DNA of 64,000 bases from Phoronis australis (Eukaryota; Phoronida; Phoronidae): positions 533,873 to 597,872 of the forward strand of contig NMRA01000145.1 in the NCBI GenBank assembly GCA_002633005.1, given 5' to 3'. Made by a program: the position numbers and the translations under genes. Position 1 is the first letter of the stretch. The number at the start of each line of letters is the position of its first letter. The notes below the pieces were generated by a model that was not told the origin of the DNA, ran no database searches, and saw only the letters and a program-made list of their open reading frames with translations. Shown piece by piece: positions 12,801 to 23,796 of this stretch.

Positions 12801-13518
12801 TGTTTTAGGACGCATTTGGTCATCTTTGAGCATTTGCTGCTTTTAACAATGTAACTTACCCAACAGTAGGTCACATTCAGGTAATAAGTTATCTAAAATC
12901 AGTAACTGCCCTGCTTAGGTTCTGGGATTTGAGGTTTCTTTGAAATTTAGAAAATAAAAAACAATTTCACAATTTCTAACAATGTCACAATCTTAATGCT
13001 AACACTTTAAACATTGAAGTTTACTGCAAATTTCGTGCAAGCACTTTTTCACCTATTCCTGAGAACACTTTTCACCAATACAGTTTCCTGCAACATTCCC
13101 GCAAATACTTTTTCATCAATAAAGTTTCCTGCAACTTTCCCGCAAACACTTTTTCATCAATAAAGTTTCCTGCAACTTTCCCGCAAACCCTTTTTCACCA
13201 ATAAAGTTTCCTGCAACATTCCCGCAAACACTTTTTCACCAATAAAGTTTCCTGCAACTTTCCCGCAAACCCTTTTTCACCAATAAAGTTTCCTGCAACT
13301 TTCCCGCAAACACTTTTTCAATCACCAAGTTTGCCGCAACATTCCTGCAAACTTCAGTGTTTGCAGCAAGGTTGCAGCAATGTGTGCGGCTGAGTTGCAG
13401 GTAGCGGCAAACTCCTGCGGCAAACTTTGCGGCTGGTTTGCTGCAAACAAAATTGTTTGCCGCAAGCTTGCAGCATGTTTGCTGCAAGCTTGCGGCAAAC
13501 GTGGTCTTTTGGTATGGG
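9828..13518 (+). mobile_element. 3.7 kb transposon-like element, copy 1
   Basis: The segment begins CCCATACCAAAAAAGG and ends in TTTTGGTATGGG, an inverted terminal repeat of about 12-14 nt. It is flanked on both sides by TA (9826-9827, 13519-13520), a possible target duplication. Within each end lie many short words such as GCAAACTTGCAGC and the 10-nt palindrome GCAAGCTTGC (9864, 9957, 10021, 13462, 13484). The left end holds 2-3 direct repeats of about 72 nt (10040-10190). The interior is AT-rich and has no transposase-like ORF, so this copy looks non-autonomous. A second copy lies inverted at 14347-17922, as shown by matching segments such as 12061-12120 against the complement of 15660-15745. 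Confidence 0.8.
13077..13322 (+). repeat. 41-nt tandem repeat, six units
   Basis: Six units of exactly 41 nt start at 13077, 13118, 13159, 13200, 13241 and 13282. Each contains 'agtttcctgcaac.ttcccgc' and 'aaa.actttttca'. The array sits in the inner subterminal part of copy 1; a more diverged inverted version is at about 14540-14775 in copy 2. Confidence 0.9.
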
Positions 13519-14346
13519 TATGTACCTTAAAGTCGAATTATCTGTACGATCTGTCGAATAAAATCAGTGAAGATTCACCGATATTTTTATTCTGTCGTCT
13601 GTTAAATTTCGCCAAATGAAAAGTAGGTCACAACTGGTGGGACTCCTGGAGTAAAGTTGGTCATAGATTACAGACAACACATGCCCTATAGTCTCTGACT
13701 AGGTATACTCGATAGGACTGTTTACGCTTTTCTAATCTTGTAACGAAATATTTTGATAAAAGAATTCAGGTTCATAGCTCAGGTACACACTCATCTCGTC
13801 GTATAGGCAAACAGTTAGCTCCGGTAGGTCTAGGGCTGTGTCTAAGTCAAATTAATGCCTGGAATTCAGTTGCGGATCTAAGATATCACAGGGGGCCCCA
13901 ACATATGTTGCCTCGTGGAATTGAGAAGTGCGATTGTATGTGCACAGGCGGCCCGAAAGTTGAAGGGGACAGGGATGTAGACCTTTGGACCTTCTGTTCA
14001 CAAAATCTATCGGTGGACTAAAAGCAACCGGAAAACGATTCCGCCGCGATCTGGGGTCTGAACCCCCTCTTCAGCTACCGGTCCTAGTTACTGAACTCAA
14101 TATGTTCTCACGCTTCACGCTCTTTCTGTTTCATTTTGCTTGCGGCAGCCAAGGGGGGGGGGATGGGGCGCCTGCCCCCCTAAGTCCGCCTATGGAATTG
14201 TCCGTTTGCACCATTTAGACATTTAAATTAGGCGTACCTTCTCACAAACTTGGCATTTTTTGTAGTTTTATTCCATAAAGGTAGCTTTCATTTAATTTGA
14301 AGGTAGCATGATCACTAAGTCGTGGTATGGTTACAAAAGATTACAA
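13519..14346. other. Spacer between the two inverted elements
   Basis: About 830 nt of sequence not shared by the two flanking elements. It contains a poly-G run near 14150 and no supported gene. It would form the loop if the flanking 3.6 kb arms paired. Confidence 0.6.
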
Positions 14347-17300
14347 CCCATACCAAAAGACCATGTTTGCCGCATGCTTGCGGCAAACATGCCGCAAGCT
14401 TGCTGCAAACAATTTTGTTTGCAGCAAACCAGCCGCAAAGTTTGCAGGAGTTTGCCGCTACCCGCAAATCAGCCGCACACATTGCCGCAACCTTGCTGCA
14501 AACACTGAAGTTTGCAGGAATGTTTCGGCAAACTTGGTGATTGAAAGACTAGTGTTTTCGGGAAAATTGCAGGAAACTTTGTTGTTGAAAAGTGTGAGCG
14601 GGAAAGTTGCAGGAAACTTCATTGGGAAAAAATGTTTGTGAGAAAGTTGCAGGAAACTTTATTTGTGAAAAAGTAATTGCGGGAAAGTAGCAGGAAACTT
14701 TATTGGTGAAAACGTTTTTGCGGGAAAGTTGCAGGAAACTTTATTGGTGAAAAGTGGTCTCCGGAATATGTGAAAAAGTGCTTGCACGAAATTTGCAGTA
14801 AACTTCAATGTTTAAAGTGTTAGCATTAGGATTGTGACATTGTTAGAAATTGTGAAATTGTTTTTCATTTTCTAAATTTCAAAGAAACCTCAAATCCCAG
14901 AACCTAAGCAGGGCAGTTACTTATTTTAGATAACTTATTACCTGAATGTGACCTACTGTTGGGTAAGTTACATTGTTAAAAACAGCAAATGCTCAAAGGT
15001 GACCAAATGCGACCTAAAACACTAAAGAATATAACTGCATCTGTATGTACTTTGTTTTTTATTCAGTCACTGTACTTTCATACTGCAGTCAAAGTCATTT
15101 CAGGAAAATATTACATGCAATTGCTTTAAAACAACAAAGACAGTGTTACCTGCATGTTGGGTAAACAAGCATAATAAATATCAACACAAACCATGCAGAA
15201 ATATATGATCCAGTTTTACCAAATGTGCAAGTATTAGCATTTAGAGCAATTTGTACTTTTCCAACATATGAAATAATCCCATAATTAGGTGGTAGCTGCC
15301 CCTGTAGCTACAGTAAAATATTGTCTATTTCGGACAAAAATTATTGCCAAAATTAGACATTTTGATTTTTCAAGGACATTTAGCATTGTTGTGAATTTTT
15401 CAAAATATTGCCTATCAGCAGCTATGGTGCGGACTTGGATATGACTCGGGATTCTTGTGGTACTACCACAATATTTATGAAAAGGTAAGAAATTTAATTT
15501 CACTAATGTCCTTATATTGTTGTTTTATGCTTCTAGGGTTATTGTTAATTTTAATCATACTAGCCCAGCTGCATGTTGAACTGCTAGGACTGTTTTCAAG
15601 GAATGCCTCTTGAAATACATTAATGTTTAATGCCTCTAGGGCTGTTGATTGTTTATTTAATTTATGCTAGCCCAGCCACGTGTTGATCTGGTGGGACTGT
15701 TATCAAGGAAAGCATGGTTGTCAAAGTTACATGCCTGGGAAGTAACCTATAAACTTTCATTTGAACCAAATTCAAACGGTTTTGGTACAGCCTAGACTCT
15801 ACATGGATAACTGAAGAACTGTATGGATGTGAGTTTTGAATTGAAAATTTTATTTATGTTGATGTTATTGTTAATTAAAATTCTTTAGTTATCATTCATG
15901 AATCAGTAGTTTTTGTCTTACAAACAAAAGGAAGTTGCTTTTCTTACTGATTCAGCCAACTAGAATTGGAGGTTATAATGGTTAGGGAAAAGCACAGCAC
16001 AGAATACAAATGAATTAACTGGGGTTGAGACGAGAATCAACTAGTTTCCAAAACGTTGTCAAGTTACATGTAACCAATCCTTCAAAATAATCACTTAATT
16101 GAGACTGTAAAACTTAAGTTTGTGTCAATTTTCACATCGCTCTCTGATTGTTTGATTTACTATAGGAACAACAAATTTTTATTTTGGTTAAATGCATGGT
16201 AACTATTGGGCACAAAATAAGATTAGCATATTGTATATTTAACTATTGGTAGGTGTTTTAACTGCCATCACCTTCAGTCATCATGCCAGTTCTCAGTCTG
16301 CAGTCAAACTATTGTTCAATTGTCTGTTCATACATGAGCAGAAGAGCAAAAGTTTGACTTAAAACGTAATTGAGATTCTAATAATACTATCACAAATGCC
16401 TTTTTGTGGAAGGTGAAATGGCATTCATATTTTAGGTTTATGAATATTGAGTGGCATAATGTACTTGGTGAAAGCCAGAGACACTACAGAGGTTATGAGG
16501 CAACAAGTTTGAGTTGAAAACACCGGAACAAATGGCGCACACAGCATCTCAAGGTTGGTTCGAACAAACATGAATGAAAACACTAGCGATCATCCCATAT
16601 GAGCCCTATGGTACACCACTGATTGTTGTAATGCAGTTTAGTCTGTAGTAGACTGTGTTTAGAACGTCCACTAGTATGGTTATAACTGGACTTATCCTCT
16701 GTAGTTGTTCTTCTCAACACCATGGTAATATTGTAGAATGGAAAGATATAATTTATGTTTGATGCCTTAGATAAATGAATGAAGTTAGTGGATGATATCG
16801 CTATAGACAAAATATTGCAAATTTCAACATAGGCCTACAAGTTAAATGATAGCCCATTCAGTAGAGTGATGTATCATGAAACCATATTGGGAAGCAAAAA
16901 TAGTAACCGATGAAGTATTAGACAGTTTTCAAGTATTTTAGATGAACATGGGGAAAAATAAAATTTTTGTTTATAATTGTTAAGAGTGATTTTTTTCAGT
17001 TGACAAGTAATGATCTAATTTAAAATAAAATGCTTAAATATGCTCGACATGCTGTTCTAAGCATGCCTTTCCACGGGGGAAAGTCAGATTTCATGGTTTT
17101 CTCCATTGCCTTTCGAAATATTTTGCGCCATTTTCATTGCTAATAAACACCCTGTTGGGTGCATTTCAATGCTCTGTGTTGCTGTTGTTTGTTTACTCAG
17201 GTAAATAATATCGTTGTTGCAATTATTATAGATTTTGTCGTGCGTTAAGAATAAAACATCTCGGTATATTTTAACTAAAGCTTCCATACATTCAAGTTGT

Positions 17301-17922
17301 TCTCTTAAAACACAATTTTGATTGTAATACAAGTATTATTACTAACTGCCACTGTAGACACTTTTATAGTTTCTTCTATTCATTGTCATGTGATTTTGTT
17401 CCATTTCTAGTCATTATACATCAGATTGAAAATTATCATGTTAAATCCAGTGTGCAGCTGATTGTGTATTTTCTTGCTTTAACAAGCGGGCATGCAATAA
17501 AAATTATGTATTTGTCAGCTGGCATTTCTGCATTAAATTATTTATGCCACAATTCAAGTATGTTGTAGTCTTGCAGCAATATTTTTTTCTGGTGGTTCGC
17601 AGAAACTTCTATATAACCCCAGGGAGATATTTGCGGCAAGCTTGCAGCAATGTGTGCGGCTGGGTTGCAAGAACTGTTCCATATAAGGACATAGAGATGT
17701 TTGCTGCAAGCTTGCGGCAAACTTCATTTGCATGGTAAAAGTTTGCTGCAAGTTTGCGGCAAGCATGCGGCAAGCTTGCGGCTGGGAAATTTGCATCCAC
17801 TCTTTGGTCAAAGTTGATTCTACGTGTTTGCGGCTGGTTTGCAGAAACTTTTGCAGCAAGCTTGCCGCAACTTTGCGGCAAGCTTGCGGCAAGTGTTTGC
17901 AGGAAGGCCTTTTTGGTATGGG
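14347..17922 (-). mobile_element. 3.6 kb transposon-like element, copy 2 (inverted)
   Basis: Begins CCCATACCAAAAGACCATG and ends GGCCTTTTTGGTATGGG, matching the inner and outer ends of copy 1 in opposite orientation. It is flanked by AA on both sides (14345-14346, 17923-17924). It has the same subterminal GCAAGCTTGC and TGCAGCAAAC words, but only one of the about 72 nt units seen in copy 1, and small indels throughout. A short frame is readable in both copies (10515-10733 plus; 17084-17332 minus, sharing KIYNNCNNDIIYL), but it has no known domain and could be chance conservation between similar copies. Confidence 0.8.
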
Positions 17923-19616
17923 AAGTCTGGTGTGGTAGTTGCAAAAATAGGTTATTAATAAAAATAACTCAAATTCTTTTTTAAAGCTTCATAAATCTAA
18001 ATCTCATGTTTGTAATTCAACAGTTTATTTTTATTGACAACAGCTCGACCAAGGCTTTGAGTTCCGGCAGTAAATCAGTGCCCTTCCGTGTGCCGATCGA
18101 ATATCTGAATTTTGACCGGGAGAGAAGTTCAGTTGAACGCCAGCTTACGGTTCATGAATAACAAAAATGTACCTCTGATACGAAACAAAATAATGTCCAT
18201 TAGGTTGAAATAAATTTAAAAAACCCATAAAATAGAAATGTCCTTGAAAACAACAATTTCCGGGGACTACCGCTAGAGTGTTGAGATCCAGCAGGTGCCG
18301 AGACAAAGGCGACCAGACGTTGGAAACTCGGGAGCCCTGCACCATAGCCACCGCGCTGAAAAACGCGTATCTCGGAACTAATATATTAGTGTTTAATATA
18401 GCCTCCGAGTTATCAAGCAAGATCGCTAAGTTCAGCTGCTCGTGTGGCCGTACAGCTTGATCCATAGTTTACGCTTTTCAACAGATTTTTCGGCTTAGGA
18501 CATGCCAAAAATGACGGGATATTATTCTGGAGCACCATAATGGCTCTCGGTGCTACATACGCCATATCAACACCGTTTCCCCATTCTTAGCGGACAATTT
18601 CTTGAGCTATAGACCAAAGTAAGTTTTACTCGACTACCTTTGGTTTGTCGGGTATAATGGCGGCTTGGAAACTCAGATGAAGGTGTGCCAAGAATGATGC
18701 GTTCTGATTGGTCAATTAAGCCGTCCGTCATAATGCTGGTGATAGGTCAATTCAAAGTCCGCCCCTCGAGATAGGGCTTGCTTAGCTGTAATTTAGAAAT
18801 GCGGTCATGGTAGTGTTTTCACCTCCTGACTGCGAAGCGATCGAGTGTTAGCAGTGGTATCTTCATCAGCTTGTGCTCTCCCAATGGTAGGTCACCGGTT
18901 TATCTAGGCTATGACCATCGCCTCTGCTGGCCCAGCCAGTTGAGGCGATGAAGCTTCTATAGGGGTTCCATACGCCGGAAGCTTTTCGGCGAATTATCCC
19001 TCGCACTGTCACGTTGTTCATAAATGCCTTTTGCGCATACAGGGACCCCTTAGGAAGTTGTCGATGTTTAACTCCTTCCAACTCGAATAAATACTCCCGT
19101 TATTAAACCTTTTGCGCATAGAGGAACACCTTAGGAGGTTGTCGATGTGTTTAAGTCCTTCCAACTCCAACAAATACTCCCGTTACAAAACTTTTTCTTC
19201 GATCAGTCCCTATTTCAGTTCCCAAAATCGTGAACTCACTATTTTTACGCTGCGCACGCTCCAATTTTTACAGCGATCGCAAGGTGATATGACGTCATGA
19301 CCTCAATTTTTTAAATAGGCCAAAGGTGAGAAACTGCGGTCTTGTCAGCCAAATGTTTGTTTCCAAAATGCCACGGCAATGTCATAGGCCGCCACTACAC
19401 TTCTTTAATTGGCGTTACTTGAAACTGATTGTATTTAATGAATTAGTGTTTGTATTTGATAAAAATAAATGCTGTTGATATGACATTTAATTGTCTTTGT
19501 GCACATATTTGACATTTTGATGTTTAAAAGTTTTTTAAGTTAGGGTTCGGATGATTCGTTTTTTGAAGTTCTTTTGCAACAGGTAACGGACAAGTTTCTA
19601 GGTTTATCCACTTTGT
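17923..19616. other. Intergenic DNA
   Basis: No gene is supported. The segment at about 18640-18740 is, in inverted orientation, similar to 32940-33040 (shared words 'accaatcagaacgcatcattctt' in parts and 'gccgccatt'), so part of this stretch is a dispersed repeat. Confidence 0.45.
19027..19190 (+). repeat. 81-nt tandem duplication
   Basis: Two units beginning 'ccttttgcgcata' at 19027 and 19108 share 'ccttaggaggttgtcgatg' with small differences, then 'aaatactcccgtta'. The unit is 81 nt. Confidence 0.8.
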
Positions 19617-20010
19617 TACTCTGCGCATGCAAGCGCAGAGTACTGCTGTTCCTTGGTTTTCTTCAATTTTATTCTTCTTATCTTATTCTTACTCTTATGT
19701 TTCTTATTCTTATTCTTCTTATTCTTCTTCCGACCAACTTTGAGGCTTAATAACTCCAAATTGAGTGCAGGTAAGGTCTTTAAATTCAGCATATGACTTT
19801 TGACAGTAAATAGATTTTGATTGGTTATATAATCATATTCCATATTGCACCGGAAGAGGTCGTTTGGTGCAAAGGTCATATAATTTTCAAAATGCTGCTC
19901 CTCCACCAGTTTTAAAGCTATCTTTTTCAAATTCGGTGCACAGGTATATGTCAACATGACAATTTAAAACTTACTTTTTTAAGTAATTGGGTCATCCAAT
20001 CAGGTGAAAT

Positions 20011-20023
20011 AGGTCAAAGGTCA
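20011..20023 (+). promoter_or_regulatory. Perfect DR1 motif (candidate nuclear-receptor site)
   Basis: AGGTCAAAGGTCA: two AGGTCA half-sites in direct orientation with one spacer base, the consensus bound by RXR heterodimers, HNF4 and related receptors. It lies in repeat unit 1. Function is inferred only from the motif. Confidence 0.45.
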
Positions 20024-20442
20024 TTAGGTGCAACCAAAAGTTTTGAGCTAGACACTTCAAATTCACAGGTCTGATAGCCACAGGTAAATCAAATCGGAAT
20101 CCAAAGTTTCAGGTCATTTAGTGCAAACATGGGGTCATTAGGTGCACTTTTCTTCTGAAAATTTCACCTTTTGAATCAGCAAGTATTCTGATGTGTCAAC
20201 CGTTAGACAACTGTGATTCTCAGCGTTAAATACATTTTCCATGGGCTTTGCAATAGTTCTCCTAAAGATGCTTAAAATGCACCGGATAAGGTCAATTAGT
20301 GCAAAGGTCATGTAACGTTAAAAATGTTATATCTCTTACGTTTTTCAAGGAATTCTTTTCAATTTCAGCACACTGGTGTAAGTCAACATGCCAATTAAAT
20401 ACCCTACATTACTTCGAAATAGGTTTAACCAATCAGAAAAAT

Positions 20443-20455
20443 AGGTCAAAGGTCA
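20443..20455 (+). promoter_or_regulatory. Perfect DR1 motif (candidate nuclear-receptor site)
   Basis: Second exact AGGTCAAAGGTCA in repeat unit 1, in the second half of the unit. Confidence 0.45.
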
Positions 20456-21202
20456 TCGAGTGCAAACTAAAATTTTGAGCTAGAGACTTCAGAATTACGT
20501 ATCTGTTTACTAAGTGCGATTGAGTTTGAATTCTAAATTTTCAGGTCATTTGGTGCACCCGTGGGGTCATTAGGTACATTTTTCTTCTGAAAGTTTGACT
20601 AATTCATTCATCTTGTATTCTGAAGTGCTTGAAGTAAAACATCTGTGATTTTTAGCATTAATCACACTTTTAATCGAGTTAACAATTACTCCTTTATAGG
20701 GGCTCATAATGCACCGGAAGAGGTAAATTAGTGGAAAGGTAATCAAAAAATTAATATGTAATTTCTCCTACACTTTTAAAGGGTTCCTTTTAATATTGGT
20801 AAAGGGTTGCTGTCAGTAACTTCCCATAACAATTCTAATAATACGCACGCGCAGAGTCGTTATTGTCACGCCGTGAAAATAATCTTTCTAGTTCTTCTTA
20901 TTCTTATTCTTATTCTTCTTCCGAACAACTTTGACGCTTAATAACTCCAAAATGGTTGCAGGTATGTTCTTCAAATTTAACATATGATGTTAGGCATTAT
21001 ATAAATTTTGATTCATTATACATTCATTTTCCATAATGCACCGAAAGAGCTCATTTGGTGCAAAGATCATGTAATTTTCACAATACTACTCCTTCTTTAT
21101 TTCAAAAGCTATTCTTTTCAAATTCGGTACACTGGTAAAAGCCAATAAGGCAATTTAAAACATTACTTTTCTAAGTAATCGGGTCATCCAATCAGGTGAA
21201 AT

Positions 21203-21215
21203 AGGTCAAAGGTCA
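21203..21215 (+). promoter_or_regulatory. Perfect DR1 motif (candidate nuclear-receptor site)
   Basis: Exact AGGTCAAAGGTCA in repeat unit 2, at the position equivalent to 20011. The equivalent of the 20443 site in this unit (about 21638) has decayed to aggccaaaggtaa. Confidence 0.45.
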
Positions 21216-22051
21216 TCAGTTAAATACTAAAAGTTTGAGCTAGACACTTCAAATTCACAAGTCTGATTGCCACATGTAAATCAAATCGGAATCCAAGTTT
21301 GAGGTCATTTAGTGCAAATATGGGGTCATTAGGTGCATTTTTCTTCTGAAAATGTGACCTTTTCATTCTCCATGTACACTGATGTGTCAACCGTTAGACA
21401 ATTGTCATTTTCAGCATTAAACACATTTTTCATGGGCTTTGCAATAATTCTCCTAAAGACGCTTATAATGCACCGGATACGGTCAATTAGTGCAAAGGTC
21501 ATCTAACGTTCAAAATGTATATCTCTTACGTTTTTCAAGGAATTCTTTTCAATTTCAGCACACTAGTGTATGTCAACATGCCAATTGCATAACCTACTTA
21601 ACTACGCAATAGCCTGACCAATCAGAAAAAAGAGGCCAAAGGTAATTGAGTGCAAAATTAAAATTTTGAGCAAGAGACTTCAAAATTACATATCTTTTAC
21701 TAAATGCGATTGAGTTTGAATTCTAACTTTTTGGGCCATTTGATGCACCCATGGGGTCATTAGGTGCATTGTTCTTCTGAAACTTTGACCAATTCATTCA
21801 TGTTGTATTCTTAAGTGCTTTAAGCAAAACATCTGTGATTCTTAGCGTTAACCACAATATAAATTGGTTTTTACAATTATTCCGACATCGGGTTTTATAA
21901 TGCACCGGAAGAGGTCAGTTAGTGGAAAGGTCATCAAAACATTTACATGTAATTACTCCTACAATTTTAAAGAATTTCTTTTCATATTGGTAAACGGGTT
22001 GCTGTCAGTAACTTCCCATAACAATTCCTTTAATACGCACACGCAGAGTCC

Positions 22052-22076
22052 ATTATTGTCACGCCGTGACAATAAT
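22052..22076. repeat. 25-nt perfect palindrome at unit boundary
   Basis: Twelve-nt arms (attattgtcacg and its complement) around a single C, at the junction of repeat units 2 and 3. One- or two-base variants occur at the other unit ends (about 20859 and 22773). Confidence 0.85.
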
Positions 22077-22395
22077 CTTTCTAGTTCTTCTTATTCTTAT
22101 TCTTATTCTTCATCAGACCAACTTTGAGGCTTAATAACTCCAAATTGGGTGCAGGTACGGTCCTTAAATTCAGCATATGACTTTTGACAGTATACAAATT
22201 TTGATTCGTTAAAAAATCATATTCCATATTGCACCGGGAGAGGTCGTTTGGTGCAAAGGTCATATAATTTTCAAAATGCTACTCCTCCTTCAGTTTTAAA
22301 GCTATCTTTTTCAAATTCGGTGCACAGGTATAAGTCAACATGACAATTTTAAAAAATACTTTTCTAAGTAATTGGGTCATCCAATCAGGTGAAAT

Positions 22396-22408
22396 AGGTC
22401 AAAGGTCA
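22396..22408 (+). promoter_or_regulatory. Perfect DR1 motif (candidate nuclear-receptor site)
   Basis: Exact AGGTCAAAGGTCA in the truncated repeat unit 3, at the position equivalent to 20011 and 21203. Confidence 0.45.
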
Positions 22409-23000
22409 TTAGGTGCAAACTAAAATTTTGAGCTAGATACTTCAAATTCACAGGTCTGATTGGCACAGGTAATTCAATTCGGAATCCAAAGTTTCAGGTC
22501 ATTTAGTGCAAACATGGGGTCATGTTGTATTGTTAAGTGCTTAAAGTAAAACATCTGTGATTCTTAGCATTAACCACACTTTAAATTGGTTTTACAATTA
22601 TTCCCTCGTCGGGGTTCATAATGCACCGGAAGAGGTCAGTTAGTGGAAAGGTCATCAAAATATTATCATGTAACTTCTCCTACAATTTTAAAGAATTCCT
22701 TTTCATATTGGTAAACGGGTTGCTGTCAGTAACTTCCCCTAACAATTCCTTTAATACGCACGCTCAGAGTCCATTATTGTCACGCCATGACAATAATCTT
22801 TCAAGTTCTAATGTATTATTACTAAACGTGTCTGTTCAGTTTCAGTTTCGCTCAAAACATGATCTCTCTGCCAGTTGATAAATTTAAGTATGATCTCGTA
22901 CGAAATCAACTGAACCATTTCATTGAGTGGTCTTTAAATACAAAGCCGGTCACGGTTTTTGCAGACCAACGATAACACGGTGATACTGACTTACAAATTT

Positions 23001-23003
<3 letters not shown>

Positions 23004-23040
<37 letters not shown>
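23004..23040. repeat. (AT)n microsatellite
   Basis: Uninterrupted AT dinucleotide run of 37 nt. Confidence 0.95.
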
Positions 23041-23041
<1 letters not shown>

Positions 23042-23271
23042 GATAAAGCAATTCACTAAAGTATTAAACAGTACACACCATGGATTTTTGCACATTTTGA
23101 ATTACCGGTGGCCACAGACTAAATGTATGACGTAAAATTTTGCTAAACCCATGTTTATTTCATGTAATTAACTCGAAATTTTGATTTTTCTTTCAATTTT
23201 GCCAATTTTCACATTTCCCGTCATGTGACGTCATGGGTTGAGCACTAGAGATCAGTGACTAGCATTGAACA

Positions 23272-23539
23272 ATGGCGGAAAGCAGGGAATTTGAAAGCGA
23301 CGACGATTATGAGCAAGAATTGAACGAATACTATGAAGAAACGTACGGGAATGGTGGCCAGGATGAGGAAATGGGGTAGCACGAAAGCGAGAATAAGTTT
23401 AATGTGCTTCCGGCAACGTACTTTTCTACTTTGAGCCTTACGAACTGGATCCTCCCGCGAGAGAAGCGGCCTCGGGCTCGGCGAGTCAACCCAGTCATCC
23501 AACAGGCGATCCTGAATTAAGAGCTGATGTTTCTGAGTG
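23272..23539 (+). pseudogene. Decayed first exon of a P2X7-like-domain gene, copy 1
   Basis: Opens ATGGCGGAAAGC, with an acidic N-terminus containing YEQELNEYYEETYG. The frame stops after 34 codons. A second frame then reads FYFEPYELDPPA and a Ser/Pro-rich tail ending ADVSE. A homologous exon at 33837-34103 has the same order: acidic ELDEYYE, then PYKLKAPAP, then ADISDW. In the second copy the tail meets a splice donor after GATTG; here that donor has changed from GT to AT. An acidic leader, a 'PY.FEP' motif and an exon ending before a W-C-x-C-G segment are typical of multicopy P2X7 C-terminal-like genes in invertebrates, so I infer that family. No downstream exon is visible. Confidence 0.45.
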
Positions 23540-23553
23540 ATAAATATTGTCCT

Positions 23554-23796
23554 TTATTGAACCAGGCCTTCATCGTAACGTCTCCTGTGACTGGAGTCGA
23601 AGCACGAGTCCTCAAAGTGGGCAGAACACAAAGTGGCCCCGGACCGAATCGCTTGGTTCACGATGACGTCCCACACTCTCGTTCGGCGCACGAAGCGATG
23701 CCACTTCTGCGCAACTTTGGTGTCCTTCGGAACACTGAGACGTTCTCCCCCTGGCTGCTGTTGCTGCAGCCTCCGGAAACACAACATTTTTTGATC
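23554..23796 (-). pseudogene. THAP zinc-finger domain, frameshifted
   Basis: One frame gives KKCCVSGGCSNSSQGENVSV and the next gives PKDTKVAQKWHRFVRR followed by LCSAHFEDSCF. Together these are the THAP order: C-x-C pair, P-K-D, invariant W, then C-x2-H-F. All four zinc ligands are present, but the halves are in different frames at about 23735, and no good ATG precedes the first cysteine (an ATC occupies the expected place). The second frame ends at a TAA at 23554. THAP domains bind DNA and derive from P-element-type transposases. This fragment lies tail to tail with the P2X7-like exon. One base missing or a sequencing error would explain the break. Confidence 0.65.

Larger units (their letters stand above)
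19617..22797 (+). repeat. Tandem array of about 1.2 kb units with ggtca words
   Basis: Three units: about 19617-20880, 20880-22075 and a shorter, internally deleted 22076-22797. Each starts with a run of TTCTTATTC, then 'ccaactttgaggcttaataactcc', and ends near 'gttgctgtcagtaacttccc' plus a 'cgcagagt' motif and an inverted repeat around 'attgtcacg'. The left edge has ACTCTGCGC facing GCGCAGAGT, and the right edges carry the complementary word, so the unit may have terminal inverted repeats. Within units, 'aggtcat..ggtgcaaaggtcat' words recur every 50-150 nt. ORFs here are short and out of register between units, so I regard the array as non-coding. Confidence 0.8.

Noticed and set aside
19616-22263. 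Lys/Asn-rich ORFs in the tandem repeat
   Set aside because: They come from TTCTTATTC runs and are not conserved in register between units.
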